Translations under genes and position numbers: made by a program | Shown: positions 10,701 through 22,739 of the stretch, one piece after another | How positions within the stretch are numbered: position 1 is the stretch's first letter | How the letters are laid out: every line of letters starts with the position of its first letter | DNA from: Chlorobium sp. | GTDB lineage: Bacteria > Bacteroidota > Chlorobiia > Chlorobiales > Chlorobiaceae | Direction: 5' to 3' | Assembly: GCA_005862285.1 (NCBI GenBank) | Contig: SZXW01000014.1 | Coordinates: 124,001-188,000, forward strand | DNA length: 64,000 nt | The notes under the pieces: model-generated | Database searches by the model: none | Seen by the model: only the letters and a program-made list of their open reading frames with translations | Told to the model about the DNA's origin: nothing

Positions 10701-10744
10701 ATAAAAAAAGTCCATCAGGCAAACTGCCCAAGATGGACTTTAAG
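10701..10744 (-). terminator. Terminator of the HU gene
   Basis: Read on the minus strand, AAGTCCATC and GATGGACTT pair around a 15-base loop and are followed by a run of T. It lies between the HU gene and accA. Confidence 0.8.
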
Positions 10745-10775
10745 AAAAAAAAATACAATACTCAATAAAAACGGA

Positions 10776-11051
10776 TCAGGCTCCGACTGAATCTTTCAAT
10801 GCTTTGCCAGGTCTGAATTTTACAACTTTTTTAGCGGCAATGGTTATAGTTTTGCCGGTCTGAGGGTTCCTGCCTTGTCTTTCGGCCCGGTCACCTGTCG
10901 TGAAAGTGCCAAAACCGACAAGTGTAACATCCTGTCCATCTTTCAGCGAAGCGGTAACAGCACTGATAAAGGCATTGACAGCACGTTCGGCATCTGCTTT
11001 GGTGAGGTTTGCCTGCGCAGCAATTTTCTCTACTAAATCAGTTTTTGACAT
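10776..11051 (-). CDS. hup: HU-family DNA-binding protein
   Basis: A 91-residue histone-like protein that bends and compacts DNA as a dimer. It begins [18 protein letters not shown], with the helical dimerisation half, then the conserved VTLVGFGTF and the beta-arm [12 protein letters not shown] with the proline that intercalates, ending [16 protein letters not shown]. Length and motifs are those of HU rather than the longer IHF proteins. A good terminator follows. The start at 11051 has no strong ribosome-binding site. Confidence 0.96.
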   Translation of the reverse strand: MSKTDLVEKIAAQANLTKADAERAVNAFISAVTASLKDGQDVTLVGFGTFTTGDRAERQGRNPQTGKTITIAAKKVVKFRPGKALKDSVGA

Positions 11052-11179
11052 ATGATGTGGTTATTATGGTTGAAGGAAATCCTGCTTTTTTATCAACGCT
11101 ACTGATTAGCTGAATTTAACCAGTACTTGATAAACATGCAATGGCTATTTAGCATTATCAGGCTTTGATTTGCAGACAA

Positions 11180-11210
11180 TTTGTATTCATCGTGCTCTGT
11201 ATTATATTTG
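11180..11210 (+). promoter_or_regulatory. Candidate Bacteroidetes-type promoter of efp
   Basis: TTTG at 11180-11183, 19 bases, then TATATTTG at 11203-11210. This fits the TTTG-N19-21-TAnnTTTG consensus known for the primary sigma factor of Bacteroidetes, the sister group of Chlorobi. It ends 54 bases before the efp start. Only a sequence match; no expression data. Confidence 0.5.
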
Positions 11211-11264
11211 GGTTCATATAAAGCAATAAAAACTTCTCTGTGCAAGACAATTTTCACCCGGCCT

Positions 11265-11831
11265 ATGATCTCAATCAGTAATGTTTCAAAAGGTTCCATC
11301 ATTCGATTCAAGGGAGAACCACACAGCATTGAAAGTCTCGTCCACCGGACACCTGGAAACCTGCGTGCGTTCTACCAGGCAAACATGAAAAACCTGAAAA
11401 CCGGCAGAAATGTCGAATACCGTTTCAGTGCCAGCGAATCGGTCGATCTTATCGTCACTGAACGAAAACAGTACCAGTACCTTTATCAGGACGGAAACGA
11501 CTACGTCATGATGGACAACGATACCTTCGACCAGATCAACGTACCGGAAGTTGCAATAGGTTCAGGAGCACGTTTTCTTAAAGACGGAATTACCGTTACG
11601 ATCGTATTCTCGGATGACGGATCCATTCTTGCAGTCGAACTCCCGACATTCGTCGAGGTCGAAATAACAGAAACAAGCCCGGCATCGAAGGATGACAGGG
11701 CCACCAGCGGAACAAAACCTGCTGTTGTTGAAACAGGAGCGGAAATCAGCGTTCCGATGTTTATACAAACCGGCAGCATTGTCCGAGTTGATACTCGTAC
11801 CGGTGAGTATATGGAAAGAGTAAAAAAGTAG
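11265..11831 (+). CDS. efp: Elongation factor P
   Basis: Relieves ribosome stalling at polyproline stretches by binding between P and E sites. I start at ATG 11265 ([19 protein letters not shown]), giving 188 residues, the family length; the open frame extends 28 codons further upstream without family-like sequence. Domain I (about 1-65) has the tip loop TPGNLRAF, where N32 sits at the position of the lysine that is modified in E. coli (PGKGQAF). Domains II and III end with the conserved [19 protein letters not shown] and TGEYMERV. It leads an operon with accB and accC (51-base gap). Confidence 0.96.
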   Translation: MISISNVSKGSIIRFKGEPHSIESLVHRTPGNLRAFYQANMKNLKTGRNVEYRFSASESVDLIVTERKQYQYLYQDGNDYVMMDNDTFDQINVPEVAIGSGARFLKDGITVTIVFSDDGSILAVELPTFVEVEITETSPASKDDRATSGTKPAVVETGAEISVPMFIQTGSIVRVDTRTGEYMERVKK

Positions 11832-11882
11832 TTTTTCACAAGGCATATCTGGAAGTGCGTCTAAACTTTAAGTTGCATAATC

Positions 11883-12344
11883 ATGAATCTTAACGAAATC
11901 AAGCAGCTCATTGACATGGTCAATAGCTCGGATCTCCAGGAAACCACCATTGAAAAGGGTGACTTTAAAATAACCCTAAAACGTTATTCCGCTGCAGTAC
12001 CCTCCCAGATACTTCCCGTTCAATACCAGCCAGTTACTCAGGCCCCGCCGCCGGCACCGAGCCAGGCTCCGGTCCCGGCTCCTGTCATGGGCGAACAGCA
12101 TTCCGGCCTTATTGAAGTATGTTCTCCGATCGTGGGAACTTACTACCAGTCACCATCTCCCGACAGCCCGCCCTTTGTGGCTATCAACGACACCATCAAG
12201 AAAGGAGATGTCCTCTGTATTATTGAAGCTATGAAACTGATGAATGAAATTGAAGCCGAGGTTTCCGGCACTATAGTGGAAATACTTGTTGAAAACGGAC
12301 AGGCTGTCGAATACGATCAGCCGCTTTTCCGAATTAAACCATAA
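11883..12344 (+). CDS. accB: Biotin carboxyl carrier protein of acetyl-CoA carboxylase
   Basis: Carries biotin between the carboxylase (AccC) and carboxyltransferase (AccA/D). 153 residues. N-terminal part [20 protein letters not shown], then a Pro/Ala-rich flexible linker (about 45-70), then the biotinyl domain with EAMKLMNEI; the biotinylated lysine is K118. Followed by accC after about 20 bases. Typical BCCP architecture and length. Confidence 0.96.
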   Translation: MNLNEIKQLIDMVNSSDLQETTIEKGDFKITLKRYSAAVPSQILPVQYQPVTQAPPPAPSQAPVPAPVMGEQHSGLIEVCSPIVGTYYQSPSPDSPPFVAINDTIKKGDVLCIIEAMKLMNEIEAEVSGTIVEILVENGQAVEYDQPLFRIKP

Positions 12345-12363
12345 ACATTCATCAGAGAAAACC

Positions 12364-13707
12364 TTGTTTAAAAAAATACTTGTTGCAAATCGCGGTGAGA
12401 TCGCATTACGCATTATGCAGACCTGCCGCGAAATGGGAATCAGTACAGTTGCTGTCTATTCCACCGTCGATTCAGAATCAATCCATGTCAAATATGCCGA
12501 CGAAGCTGTATGCATCGGTCCGGCTCTTTCTAAGGAAAGCTACCTGAATATCCCCCGAATCATAGCGGCAGCAGAAGTTACAAATGCGGATGCCATTCAC
12601 CCGGGATATGGTTTCCTTGCGGAAAATGCCGATTTTGCCGAGGTTTGCGATTCGGTAAACCTCAAGTTTATCGGTCCTTCCGCGAAAATGATCAACCAGA
12701 TGGGAGACAAGAACACGGCAAAATCAACCGTGATTGCCGCCGGGGTTCCAGTCGTTCCGGGCAGCGCAGGCCTGGTAACCGATCTCGAAGAAGCATTGGA
12801 AGCCACTAAAAAAACCGGTTATCCGATCATCATCAAACCGACAGCCGGCGGTGGAGGAAAAGGCATGCGTCTGGTGACCGAGGAAAAAGAGCTTGAAAAA
12901 GCCATTGTCGCTGCCCGTAATGAAGCTGAGCAGGCATTCGGGAACAACGGCGTCTATATTGAAAAATTTGTTGAAAACCCCCGTCACGTCGAAATACAGA
13001 TCCTCTCCGACCAGCATGGCAATACGATCCATCTCGGTGAGAGGGACTGCACCGTCCAGAGGCGTCACCAGAAGCTGATCGAGGAAACACCGTCACCGGT
13101 AGTCGACGAAGCCCTCAGAAAAAAAATGGGAGACGCTGCTGTTGCTGCCGCACGTGCAATCAATTACGAAGGTGCCGGCACGATCGAATTTCTCCTCGAC
13201 AAGCATGGGGAGTTCTTTTTCATGGAAATGAACACCCGTATCCAGGTCGAACACCCGGTCACAGAAGAGCGTTACAATGTCGACATCGTCAAGGAACAGA
13301 TTCTTATCGCGGCAGGTGAGTCCATCGCCGGCAGGAATTACACTCCGCAGGGCTATTCGATAGAATGCCGTATCAATGCGGAAGATCCCGAACACATGTT
13401 CCGTCCCTGCCCGGGCAAGCTGAAAGTGTTCCATACTCCGGGCGGACATGGTGTAAGGGTCGATTCACATGCCTATGCAGGCTATGTCGTACCGTCCAAT
13501 TACGACTCCATGATCGCAAAGCTTATCGTTACAGCTCACACAAGGGAAGAAGCGATTGCAAGGATGTCCCGCGCTCTCGACGAATTCATCGTGGACGGCG
13601 TGAAAACCACGATACCGTTCCACAAGCAGGTGATGCATTCCCCTGTATTCCAGAGCGGGCAATTCGACACCAGCTTCCTCGAGTCATTCCGGTTCGAGAA
13701 AAAATAA
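12364..13707 (+). CDS. accC: Acetyl-CoA carboxylase, biotin carboxylase subunit
   Basis: ATP-dependent carboxylation of biotin on AccB. The open frame reaches back into accB, but family members begin (M)[13 protein letters not shown]; that corresponds to a TTG at 12364-12366, giving 447 residues, so I use it. Biotin carboxylase N-domain first, then the ATP-grasp domain with GGGGKGMR and the [16 protein letters not shown] and [12 protein letters not shown] catalytic segments, then the C-domain. It ends the efp-accB-accC operon before a strong terminator. Confidence 0.95.
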   Translation: MFKKILVANRGEIALRIMQTCREMGISTVAVYSTVDSESIHVKYADEAVCIGPALSKESYLNIPRIIAAAEVTNADAIHPGYGFLAENADFAEVCDSVNLKFIGPSAKMINQMGDKNTAKSTVIAAGVPVVPGSAGLVTDLEEALEATKKTGYPIIIKPTAGGGGKGMRLVTEEKELEKAIVAARNEAEQAFGNNGVYIEKFVENPRHVEIQILSDQHGNTIHLGERDCTVQRRHQKLIEETPSPVVDEALRKKMGDAAVAAARAINYEGAGTIEFLLDKHGEFFFMEMNTRIQVEHPVTEERYNVDIVKEQILIAAGESIAGRNYTPQGYSIECRINAEDPEHMFRPCPGKLKVFHTPGGHGVRVDSHAYAGYVVPSNYDSMIAKLIVTAHTREEAIARMSRALDEFIVDGVKTTIPFHKQVMHSPVFQSGQFDTSFLESFRFEKK

Positions 13708-13747
13708 TAAGGCGCAAGTCCTTCCTGTAACGGAGCTTACAGAAAGA

Positions 13748-13793
13748 AGAGGCGGCCTCGGAAAGAAAACTGAGGCCGCCTCTTTTTGTTTTA
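13748..13793 (+). terminator. Terminator of efp-accB-accC
   Basis: AGAGGCGGCCTC pairs with GAGGCCGCCTCT across a 12-base loop and is followed by TTTTTGTTTT. Confidence 0.92.
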
Positions 13794-13859
13794 CCGCAAT
13801 CCCGTTTAATAATGCTGAATTCCGGCAATCGACCGGCAGTGATCCGTGTTGCACCTGTT

Positions 13860-13943
13860 GTCATTCTGAGCCCGCCAAAGTCGTGCGGAGAATCCAAAAC
13901 AATCCCGCCGCAGAACTGGATACTTCACTTCGCTCAGTATGAT
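13860..13943. repeat. Dispersed intergenic repeat, copy 2
   Basis: Starts GTCATTCTGAG and ends CTCAGTATGAT, with GGAGAATCC and CTTCACTTCG inside. Same ends and order as the element at 526-622 but different interior. It occupies the gap between the convergent accC and rpoC, flanked by their terminators. The rest of this 340-base gap holds nothing else I can name. Confidence 0.6.
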
Positions 13944-13985
13944 ATCGTCTTTTCCTGTGATTGATCATGACTGTTCCGACACGCC

Positions 13986-14024
13986 GAAAAAAGAAAAGCT
14001 GCCTTTGCGGGCAGCTTTTCTTTC
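13986..14024 (-). terminator. Terminator of the rpoBC operon
   Basis: Read on the minus strand, GAAAAGCTGCCCGC and its complement form a stem followed by TTTTTT. It lies just beyond the rpoC stop at 14048. Confidence 0.85.
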
Positions 14025-14047
14025 ATGCTTTTCGAAACAGAAACAGT

Positions 14048-17000
14048 TTACTCGATTTCAGGCAAACCGCTTACCTGGTCAGCAGGATTTTCTGTATCAT
14101 TGGCTTCACCGTTTTCGGATATTTCCTGTGCTTCACCGGTGAGTTTGATCGACCTGTATTTCTTGATACCGGTTCCAGCCGGAATCAGTTTTCCAACGAT
14201 AACGTTTTCCTTCAATCCCGCCAGAAAATCTACTTTACCGGCAACAGCCGCATCTGTCAGCACTTTCGTGGTTTCCTGGAAAGATGCTGCGGATATGACG
14301 CTCTCTGTCTGCAGTGCAGCACTGGTGATACCCAGCAGCACCGGATGAGAGGTTGCCTGAAGAGCTGGCTCGAAAGCGATCATGTTCTTGCCGTTCTTGC
14401 GCAGCTCACGATTCAGCTTTGCAATATCACGCATTTTCTGGAGCTGGTTGTCCTGTATCCTTGCTGGAGCATCACCCCTCTCGGTAATCCGGACTTTTTC
14501 TGCAATTCCTTCGTTCGCTTCGACAAAAGAGCTCCTGTCAATAAGATCTCCCGGCAGCAGCTCGGTATCTCCGGGCTCTTCAACCCGGACTTTCTGAAGC
14601 ATCTGCCGTACAATGACCTCGAGGTGCTTGTCGTTGATTTCGACACCGGCGTTAATCTGGTATACCTTCTGGATTTCGTTCACCAGGTACTGCTGAACAG
14701 CGTTGGGGCCCTGGATACGCAGGATGTCCTGAGGCGAAATGGCACCGTCGGTCATAGGATCGCCAGCTTTCACCTCGTCACCCTCGTTTGCGAGCACATG
14801 CTTGCCGACCTGCACATAATAGACCTTTTCTTCGCCGAAATCATTCTTGACCTTGATTTCCTTGCTGCTTCTGCGCTGTGACCCGAAGCTCACATAACCG
14901 TCGATTTCGCTGACGATTGCCGGATCGGAAGGGATACGTGCTTCAAAAAGCTCGGTAACCTTCGGAAGACCGGCGGTAATATCGCCGCCGACACGGTCGA
15001 GGTTTCTCGGCACCTTTGCCATGATATCGCCGGGCACAACCTTCTGCCCGTCTTCGACATAAAGGTTCGACTTGATCGGTACCGGGTAGGTCTTCCTTAC
15101 CTCACCACTCTCGTCGACAATTACAAGCCTCGGCTCTCTCGTCTCGTTTGCCCGCAGCTTTGAACGCCAGTTGATAATGGTATGCTGCGAGAACCCGGTC
15201 TGAGGATCAATTTCCTCCTTGTAGGTAACCCCTTTTTCGATATCGGCAAACTTGATGAAACCCGGAATTTCAGCGATAATCTGCGTGCTGTTGGGCTCGC
15301 TGCTGAAAAGGACCTGATCCTTCCTTACAAGATCGCCGTCGCTGCAATAGATATGCGCACCGTGCGGCACGAGATAGCGTTTCAGGAGCTTGCCTGACTC
15401 CGGATCGGTTATGTTGATCTTTCCGTTTTTCTGGATAACAATGATCCTGTTCTCTTCAATACCGTCTTCATTGACCGCATTGTGCTCGACGGTTTTAATC
15501 TCCTCGAACCGTACCTGACCCTCATAGAACGCTTTCGTCTCGGTTTCGGAGATGCCGCCCTGCGCGGTACCGCCCTGGTGAAAGGTACGGAGAGTAAGCT
15601 GTGTTCCCGGTTCACCGATGGACTGGGCTGCAATGACACCTACCGCTTCACCGATTTCTACAAGCTGATGAACAGCAAGGTTGGTCCCGTAGCATTTTGA
15701 ACAGATGCCGATCTTTGCTTCACAGGTAAGAACGGAACGGATTTCCGCTTCTTCTACACCTGCAGTCTCCTGAATAAGTTCAGCGAGTTCCTCGGTGATG
15801 ATTTCACCGCTCTTTACCACAACCCTGTTGTTGATACTGTCGTAGATATCACGGGCAGCAACACGGCCCTTGATTTTTTCACGGAACTTGATCTGGCCGC
15901 TGGTCTCCTCCTCGATATTCCGGTGAACATAGAGGCCGCGGGTTGTGCCGCAGTCATCCATGGTAACGATGACATCCTGCGCCACGTCATGGAGCCTCCT
16001 GGTAAGGTAACCTGCGTCTGCAGTTTTCAGCGAGGTATCGGAAAGACCCTTACGGGCACCGTGCGTTGAAATGAAATATTCGAGAACGGTCAAACCTTCC
16101 TTGAGGTTCGAGATAATCGGGTTTTCGATGATCTCGCCCGGCTGTCCCGACATCGATTTCTGAGGACGTGCGATAAGACCCCTCATTCCGGTCAGCTGGC
16201 GAACCTGTTCCCTCGAACCGCGGGCGCCGGAATCAAGCATCATGTAGAGCGGATTGAAACCGTCACGGTCTTTTTTCAGCTTCTGGTAGGACTCTTCCGC
16301 AACAATGTTGGAAGTCTTCTGCCAGACGTCGACGATCTGGTTGTAGCGCTCGTTGTCGGTGAGGGTACCTCGGCTGTACTCCTTGAGAACCTTGGTGCTG
16401 TCACGCTGCGCGCTCTTGATATGCTTGACCTTTGTTTCAGGTACGATGGCGTCGGAAAGCGCAACCGAAAGGCCGCCTTTCATGGCATAGTTGAACCCTA
16501 CTTCCTTGATGTTGTCGAGGAATCTTGCGGTCTCCACGTTGCCGACTTCGCTGCTCAAACGTCCGATAAGCTCCTTTGCCACCTTCTTGTCGATCACCCT
16601 GTTGATGAAACCGATGCTCGACGGGACATGCTGGTTGAAAATAACCCTGCCGACAGTTGTAAGGAGCATTTTCTTTTGCTCGATCTGTGAGCGCAGCCAG
16701 GTTGCCTTTTCCGATTTTGGGTCGATCATGGTATCGAGCACTCGCAGCGGATCGAATTTCTGATCGACATCACCGGTATATCTTATGAAAATCTGGGCGT
16801 GCAGACCGAGCCGCTGTTCATTATAGGCAATCAGCACCTCTTCGGGACTGTAGAAAATCTGGCCTTCGCCGGGTTCTCCCGAACGTGACTTTGTCAGATA
16901 ATACATTCCGAGCACCATGTCCTGTGAAGGCACGGTAACCGGTTTTCCCGACTGCGGAAGGATCAGGTTATGGGACGAAAGCATCAGCAGTGACGCTTCT

Positions 17001-18550
17001 ATCTGGGCCTCCTGCGAAAGCGGAATATGAACGGCCATCTGGTCACCGTCGAAGTCGGCGTTGAACGCTGTACAGACGAGCGGATGGATCTGGATAGCCT
17101 TGCCTTCGATCAGCACCGGCTGGAATGCCTGTATACCGAGCCTGTGAAGGGTCGGGGCACGGTTCAGGAGAACCGGACGGCCGTCGATGACCTTTTCCAG
17201 AACGTCCCAGACAACCGGGTCTTTCTTGTCGATAAGTTTCTTTGCGGATTTGACCGACTTCGCGATGCCGCGGTCTACAAGACGGCGGATAACGAAAGGC
17301 TGGAAAAGCTCGATCGCCATGCTTTTCGGCAGACCGCACTCGTGCAGCTTGAGCTCGGGACCGACAACGATAACCGAACGGCCGGAATAGTCCACCCTCT
17401 TGCCGAGCAGGTTCTGGCGGAAACGGCCCTGCTTGCCTTTCAAGGCATCGGAGAGCGATTTCAGCGGCCTGTTGGACTCACCGGTCTTGACGGCATTCGC
17501 CTTGCGCGAGTTATCGAACAGCGCATCGACAGCTTCCTGGAGCATTCTTTTTTCGTTGCGCAGAATGACCTCCGGGGCACGGATATCGATCAGCTTTTTC
17601 AGGCGGTTGTTCCTGATGATCACCCTGCGGTAAAGATCGTTGAGGTCAGAAGTGGCAAAACGGCCGCCTTCGAGCGGAACAAGCGGACGAAGCTCCGGAG
17701 GAATGACCGGGATCACTTCCATGACCATGTATTCCGGCTTGTTGCCTTCATAGACATAGGGTTCAGGCAGTTCGTCCTCAGGAAACAGTGCGACGGATTT
17801 TTTGCGGGTCTTCTTCTGCGGCTCGTAGCTTTTCCTGAAAGCTTCGACAACTTTCAGCCTCTTGAGCGCATCGGTCCTTTTCTGCTCGGAGCTGCTTTCC
17901 TTGAGCACTTTACGCAGCTGCACGGCAAGCGTATCGAGATCGATGCTCCTGAGCAGCATGTGGATTGCTTCGCCGCCCATTTTCGCGACAAACTTGTCCG
18001 GATCATTGTCATCGAGGTCCTGATTATCCTCATATTCGGTAATGATCTGGAAATACTGTTCCTCCGTCAGGCGGTCGAGCTTCTTTATGCCCTGCTTCTC
18101 ACCAGGTTCACCAGGGTTGATGACCACGTAAACCTCGTAATAGATAATCCTTTCGAGCTCCTTGGTCGAAAGGTCGAGCAGCGAACCGATCTTGCTCGGC
18201 ACAGAACGGAAAAACCAGGTGTGCACGACTGGAACCGCGAGGGAAATATGGCCCATACGTTCCCGGCGAACGCTCTTGGTCGTTACCTCCACACCGCAGC
18301 GGTCGCAGATGATGCCCTTGTAGCGGACCCTCTTGTACTTGCCGCAGTAACACTCCCAGTCCTTCGTGGGACCGAATATCTTTTCGCACATCAGTCCGTC
18401 GCGTTCCGGCTTGAATGTGCGGTAGTTGATTGTCTCCGGTTTCAGCACCTCGCCCTTCGAATGGGCAAGGATGCTTTCCGGAGATGCAATACTGAATTTT
18501 ATCTTTGAAAAATCACCTTTCAACGGCGATACTCCCTGTGAAAATATCAT
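14048..18550 (-). CDS. rpoC: DNA-directed RNA polymerase, beta' subunit
   Basis: Largest core RNA polymerase subunit, carrying the catalytic magnesium. I use the ATG at 18548-18550 ([16 protein letters not shown]) because AAAAGGA lies eight bases upstream; a TTG two codons earlier is possible. 1500 residues. The N-terminal zinc site [19 protein letters not shown] is near residues 68-88 and the catalytic [12 protein letters not shown] near 505. The second zinc site (CDDCG-like MDDCGTTRG, then [13 protein letters not shown]) is in the C-terminal half. It follows rpoB by about 65 bases in the usual order. Confidence 0.98.
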   Translation of the reverse strand: MIFSQGVSPLKGDFSKIKFSIASPESILAHSKGEVLKPETINYRTFKPERDGLMCEKIFGPTKDWECYCGKYKRVRYKGIICDRCGVEVTTKSVRRERMGHISLAVPVVHTWFFRSVPSKIGSLLDLSTKELERIIYYEVYVVINPGEPGEKQGIKKLDRLTEEQYFQIITEYEDNQDLDDNDPDKFVAKMGGEAIHMLLRSIDLDTLAVQLRKVLKESSSEQKRTDALKRLKVVEAFRKSYEPQKKTRKKSVALFPEDELPEPYVYEGNKPEYMVMEVIPVIPPELRPLVPLEGGRFATSDLNDLYRRVIIRNNRLKKLIDIRAPEVILRNEKRMLQEAVDALFDNSRKANAVKTGESNRPLKSLSDALKGKQGRFRQNLLGKRVDYSGRSVIVVGPELKLHECGLPKSMAIELFQPFVIRRLVDRGIAKSVKSAKKLIDKKDPVVWDVLEKVIDGRPVLLNRAPTLHRLGIQAFQPVLIEGKAIQIHPLVCTAFNADFDGDQMAVHIPLSQEAQIEASLLMLSSHNLILPQSGKPVTVPSQDMVLGMYYLTKSRSGEPGEGQIFYSPEEVLIAYNEQRLGLHAQIFIRYTGDVDQKFDPLRVLDTMIDPKSEKATWLRSQIEQKKMLLTTVGRVIFNQHVPSSIGFINRVIDKKVAKELIGRLSSEVGNVETARFLDNIKEVGFNYAMKGGLSVALSDAIVPETKVKHIKSAQRDSTKVLKEYSRGTLTDNERYNQIVDVWQKTSNIVAEESYQKLKKDRDGFNPLYMMLDSGARGSREQVRQLTGMRGLIARPQKSMSGQPGEIIENPIISNLKEGLTVLEYFISTHGARKGLSDTSLKTADAGYLTRRLHDVAQDVIVTMDDCGTTRGLYVHRNIEEETSGQIKFREKIKGRVAARDIYDSINNRVVVKSGEIITEELAELIQETAGVEEAEIRSVLTCEAKIGICSKCYGTNLAVHQLVEIGEAVGVIAAQSIGEPGTQLTLRTFHQGGTAQGGISETETKAFYEGQVRFEEIKTVEHNAVNEDGIEENRIIVIQKNGKINITDPESGKLLKRYLVPHGAHIYCSDGDLVRKDQVLFSSEPNSTQIIAEIPGFIKFADIEKGVTYKEEIDPQTGFSQHTIINWRSKLRANETREPRLVIVDESGEVRKTYPVPIKSNLYVEDGQKVVPGDIMAKVPRNLDRVGGDITAGLPKVTELFEARIPSDPAIVSEIDGYVSFGSQRRSSKEIKVKNDFGEEKVYYVQVGKHVLANEGDEVKAGDPMTDGAISPQDILRIQGPNAVQQYLVNEIQKVYQINAGVEINDKHLEVIVRQMLQKVRVEEPGDTELLPGDLIDRSSFVEANEGIAEKVRITERGDAPARIQDNQLQKMRDIAKLNRELRKNGKNMIAFEPALQATSHPVLLGITSAALQTESVISAASFQETTKVLTDAAVAGKVDFLAGLKENVIVGKLIPAGTGIKKYRSIKLTGEAQEISENGEANDTENPADQVSGLPEIE

Positions 18551-18615
18551 AGTCAATATCCTTTTAAACGACTCTTGTTAACGCTCGTTAATGATGCACA
18601 TATCTTACCACATTA

Positions 18616-21600
18616 CTAAGGAACCTTGTCGTCAATACGAATTTCAAGACCAAGACCCTGCAGCTCCCTGACAAGCACATTGAAGGACTCAGGTATGCCC
18701 GGTTCAGGCAGGTTCTGACCTTTGACAATAGCCTCGTAGGTCTTGTTCCTGCCGATCACGTCATCGGATTTCACCGTCAGCATTTCACGAAGAATATTTG
18801 CTGCACCGTAAGCCTCGAGTGCCCAGACTTCCATTTCACCGAACCTCTGGCCGCCGAACTGAGCCTTGCCGCCAAGGGGCTGCTGGGTGATAAGGGAGTA
18901 CGGACCGGTTGAACGCGCATGGATCTTGTCATCGACCAGGTGGCTCAGCTTGAGCATATAGATGTAGCCTACGGTCACTTCGTCGTCGAACTTCTCACCG
19001 GTGCGCCCGTCACAGAGGCGGATCTTGCCGTGAGAAGGAAGACCTGCCCTTTCAAGCTCCTGCTGTACTTCCTGGTAGGTAGCGCCGTTGAAAATCGGTG
19101 TCTTGAACTTCACTCCGAGTTTTTTCGCAGCCCACCCGAGCGATGTTTCATAAAGCTGGCCGATGTTCATACGGCTTGGCACTCCGAGCGGGTTAAGCAC
19201 GATATCGACCGGGGTACCGTCTTCCATGAACGGCATGTCCTCGATTGGCAGAATCTTGCCTACAACGCCCTTGTTCCCATGACGTCCGGCCATTTTATCA
19301 CCGACCTGGATTTTCCTTTTCTGGGCAATGTACACTTTTGCCAGTTCCTCGATACCGGGAGGCAGTTCATCACCTACATTGATCTTGTATTTTTCATTCT
19401 CACGCTCATCGGCCAGATCTTTCAGCTTGAAGCGGAAATCTGCAACCAGGTTTACGACATTGACGTTGACCTTCTCGGAACCGGTAATGCCTTTCGAAAA
19501 ATCAACCGACTCGAGGAATGGCATATTGCTGAATTTGGCAATCAATGTCTCGTCAAAGACCGTGTCCGGACCGACAACCTGTTTTCCCTTGAGATTGTAA
19601 ACACCCGAAGATGTTTTGCCTTCAAGGAGCTGCTTCAGCCATTTGGCATATCTCTTGCGCAGGTCAACCTCTTTATTGTCAAACTTCCTGTCGACCGCCT
19701 CGAGTTTTTCCTTGACGTCCAGCCCAACTTTTTTCTTGCGGCTGAAAAGCTTTGTCTTGATGACAATTCCTTTCATGCCCGCGGGCACGTGCATCGAGGC
19801 ATCTTTCACATCACTGGACTTGTCGCCGAAAATAGCCCTCAGCAGTTTTTCTTCCGGTGTCGGATCGCTCTCGCCTTTCGGGGTGATCTTGCCGACAAGA
19901 ATATCGCGCTCCTTGACTTCGGCACCGATACGCACTATACCGTTCTCGTCGAGGTTCCTGAGCGCTTCTTCACTGACATTGTAAATATCGCGGGTGAACT
20001 GCTCTTCTCCCCGCTTTGTATCGCGGACGTTGGCTTCGAATTCGTGAATGTGAATGGATGTGAACACATCGTCGTACACGAGCCTTTCACTGAGGATAAT
20101 AGCGTCTTCAAAGTTGTACCCGCGCCAGGGCATGAATGCCACCAGCACATTTTTACCAAGTGCAAGTTCACCGTTTTCCGTCGACGAACTGTCGGCAAGA
20201 ACGCTTCCGCGCTCGACACGGTCGCCGATACGAACCAGCGGTTTCTGTGATATACAGGTATCCTGGTTTGAACGCTTGAACTTGATCAGTTTGTAGGTTC
20301 TGAGCCCTTCATCCGGATCGAGAAGCGATAAACGGACGTCGCTGTCGGCATCGATGTCATAACGGACCTGTATATAGTCTGCTGTCACATCTTCTACCAC
20401 ACCCGGACCTTCCGCAACAATAACGGAACGGGAATCCCTTGCGACTTTAGCTTCCATGCCGGTACCTACGACAGGAGCTTCGGAAGTCAGAAGCGGAACT
20501 GCCTGGCGCTGCATGTTCGCACCCATGAGAGCGCGGTTTCCGTCGTCGTGCTCGAGGAACGGGATGAGCGCTGCAGCGGCACTGACGATCTGGACAGGTG
20601 AAACGTCCATGTAATTGACCTGTTCCGAAGGTACCACGGGATAGTCGCCTTTTGTCCTCGCCTGTACGGATTCTTCCGAGATTACGTTTTTATCGTTGAG
20701 CGGGATGCTGACCGGAACCGTAATCTTGTTCTCTTCATCCTCGGCAGAAAGCATCAGCACCTTATCGGTAACCTTGCCCTTTTCAACTACACGGTAAGGG
20801 GTCTGGATAAAACCCTTGTCGTTGATTTCGGCATAGACCGAAAGCGACGAAATGAGACCGATGTTCGGACCTTCAGGAGTTTCGATCGGGCAGAGCCTGC
20901 CGTAATGTGTATAATGAACGTCACGGACTTCAAAGCCTGCGCGTTCCCTTGTAAGACCACCCGGACCGAGAGCGGAAACCCTTCTTTTGTTGGTCATCTC
21001 CGCAAGAGGATTGGTCTGGTCCATGAACTGCGAAAGCTGGCTTGTTGCAAAGAAACTCGAAACTACGCTTGAAACCGTGCGGGCGTTGATGAGATCTGCC
21101 GGTGCGATCTTGTCCGAATCCCTCGAGTTGAGCTTTTCCCGGACATTCTTTCCCAGCCTTGCAAGTCCGATAACAAACTGGGCGGCAAGCTGTTCACCTA
21201 CCGACCGTACACGGCGGTTTGCAAGGTGATCGACATCATCGACATCGGCTGAACCGTTGACAAGCTTGATGAGGTAATTGATGACCGCGATGATATCGTA
21301 ATGGGTCAGAACGAGAATCTCTTCTCCGATCGGTTCTTCAGAAAACGATTGAATCGTCTGAAGAATCTTGTTGTGAATGGAATCGGAAAGTTCTTTCAGT
21401 TCCTGTTTTACTGACAGGTACGAATTCAGTTCTTCAAACTCTCTGCCGAGTTTCTTCTCGATCCTGTATCGGCCTACGTCACCGAGATCATATTTTTTCT
21501 GATTGAAGAAGGTCCTTTCGAGGAAGCTCCTTGCAGCATCGATATCAGGCGCTTCATTTGCCCTGAGTTCCTCGTAGACAATTTCAAGGGCCTCTTCCTC

Positions 21601-22527
21601 CGTTGCGGAACTGTCATTGAGAATGGTATTGATCACAATGGACTTGTCCGGACCTTTGTCATTGCCGGAGTAGGTTTTCATGACCTTGACACTCTTATAA
21701 CCGGCGGCCATGATCTGCTCGAGGATATCCTCGGTTATCGCGGTTCTCGCACTGACCACCTCACCGGTCTGCATATCGACGATGTCTGAAGCGAGGTACT
21801 GGCCGACAAGCTGCTCCCTCTTGCCGGACTTCAAAGGCACATCCTCGACGAGATCAAACAGGCCGAGAATATCTTCGTCCCTTGCAAACCCGATGGCACG
21901 GAGAAGGGCGGTAACGAGAAAATTTTTCTTCTGGTCTATATAGACGAATATCTGGTTGTTGATATCAGTCTGGAACTCGATCCACGAACCGCGGGTCGGA
22001 ACGATTTTTGCCGAATACATTTTCTTGCCGTTCGGATGGACGGCTTCGCTGAAGACAACACCGGGAGAACGGTGCAGCTGGGCAACCACAACCCTTTCGG
22101 CTCCGTTGACAATGAAGGTTCCGCGTTCGGTCATAAAGGGAATCCTGCCGAGATAGACCTCCTGCTGGATGGTTTCCTTCCAGTCGGGCTCATCGGCTTC
22201 ATCCTTGTAGGAAAGCTTGAGCTTCACTTTAAGGGATACATCATAGGTCAGACCGCGTTCGATACAATCCTCTACGGTGTATTTTGGTTTGTCGAAACTG
22301 TAGGAAATGTACTCGAGCAGGTACAAACCTCTGGAATCGGTAATGGGAAACGCACTGCGCAGAACCCTCTCAAGACCCTGGTCTTTTCTCTTGGCGAGAG
22401 GAACGCTGTCCTGTAAAAAACTATGGAATGAATCTAACTGAACTTTTAATAAGTCGGGAGGTTCTATTACACTTTGGATTTTCGAAAAGTCAATACACGG
22501 TGTTGTTGTTGCAGCAGCCACTTTCAC
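18616..22527 (-). CDS. rpoB: DNA-directed RNA polymerase, beta subunit
   Basis: Core RNA polymerase subunit; the rifampicin pocket lies around [26 protein letters not shown]. The open frame begins with GTG at 22533, but GAGG followed by five bases points to the GTG at 22525-22527 ([14 protein letters not shown]), giving 1303 residues. The family landmarks [21 protein letters not shown] (here [20 protein letters not shown]), [15 protein letters not shown] and the C-terminal [27 protein letters not shown] are all present. Between rplL and rpoB is a 212-base gap with a hairpin. Confidence 0.97.
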   Translation of the reverse strand: MKVAAATTTPCIDFSKIQSVIEPPDLLKVQLDSFHSFLQDSVPLAKRKDQGLERVLRSAFPITDSRGLYLLEYISYSFDKPKYTVEDCIERGLTYDVSLKVKLKLSYKDEADEPDWKETIQQEVYLGRIPFMTERGTFIVNGAERVVVAQLHRSPGVVFSEAVHPNGKKMYSAKIVPTRGSWIEFQTDINNQIFVYIDQKKNFLVTALLRAIGFARDEDILGLFDLVEDVPLKSGKREQLVGQYLASDIVDMQTGEVVSARTAITEDILEQIMAAGYKSVKVMKTYSGNDKGPDKSIVINTILNDSSATEEEALEIVYEELRANEAPDIDAARSFLERTFFNQKKYDLGDVGRYRIEKKLGREFEELNSYLSVKQELKELSDSIHNKILQTIQSFSEEPIGEEILVLTHYDIIAVINYLIKLVNGSADVDDVDHLANRRVRSVGEQLAAQFVIGLARLGKNVREKLNSRDSDKIAPADLINARTVSSVVSSFFATSQLSQFMDQTNPLAEMTNKRRVSALGPGGLTRERAGFEVRDVHYTHYGRLCPIETPEGPNIGLISSLSVYAEINDKGFIQTPYRVVEKGKVTDKVLMLSAEDEENKITVPVSIPLNDKNVISEESVQARTKGDYPVVPSEQVNYMDVSPVQIVSAAAALIPFLEHDDGNRALMGANMQRQAVPLLTSEAPVVGTGMEAKVARDSRSVIVAEGPGVVEDVTADYIQVRYDIDADSDVRLSLLDPDEGLRTYKLIKFKRSNQDTCISQKPLVRIGDRVERGSVLADSSSTENGELALGKNVLVAFMPWRGYNFEDAIILSERLVYDDVFTSIHIHEFEANVRDTKRGEEQFTRDIYNVSEEALRNLDENGIVRIGAEVKERDILVGKITPKGESDPTPEEKLLRAIFGDKSSDVKDASMHVPAGMKGIVIKTKLFSRKKKVGLDVKEKLEAVDRKFDNKEVDLRKRYAKWLKQLLEGKTSSGVYNLKGKQVVGPDTVFDETLIAKFSNMPFLESVDFSKGITGSEKVNVNVVNLVADFRFKLKDLADERENEKYKINVGDELPPGIEELAKVYIAQKRKIQVGDKMAGRHGNKGVVGKILPIEDMPFMEDGTPVDIVLNPLGVPSRMNIGQLYETSLGWAAKKLGVKFKTPIFNGATYQEVQQELERAGLPSHGKIRLCDGRTGEKFDDEVTVGYIYMLKLSHLVDDKIHARSTGPYSLITQQPLGGKAQFGGQRFGEMEVWALEAYGAANILREMLTVKSDDVIGRNKTYEAIVKGQNLPEPGIPESFNVLVRELQGLGLEIRIDDKVP

Positions 22528-22685
22528 ATGCACCTCGCTTTTATCAATTGCATGAATTACTTACTTGAAGGTCAGGCACTCGTGCAACATCGGAAAATGC
22601 TGCAGAACTCATGAACCCGAGGGTTCTATCCTGATCTTTTCATCACAGAAACTATCGTTTAAAACAAAACTTATACAAACGGACA

Positions 22686-22714
22686 AAGCTCCGCCTCAAA
22701 ATGAAACGGAGCTT
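22686..22714 (-). promoter_or_regulatory. Hairpin in the rplL-rpoB gap, possible attenuator
   Basis: AAGCTCCG at 22686-22693 pairs with CGGAGCTT at 22707-22714. On the minus strand the stem is followed by TGTCCGTTTG rather than a pure T run. The position, just after rplL and before rpoB, matches the partial terminator known in E. coli. The role here is inferred. Confidence 0.5.
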
Positions 22715-22739
22715 GATCTGGTATGGCTCTTGTCAAAGA

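Noticed and set aside
17027-18508. 493-codon open frame on the plus strand
   Set aside because: Antisense shadow of rpoC.
18919-20250. 443-codon open frame on the plus strand
   Set aside because: Antisense shadow of rpoB.
22613-22626. Short palindrome GAACCC-GA-GGGTTC in the rplL-rpoB gap
   Set aside because: Only six-base arms; too short to claim a regulator site.
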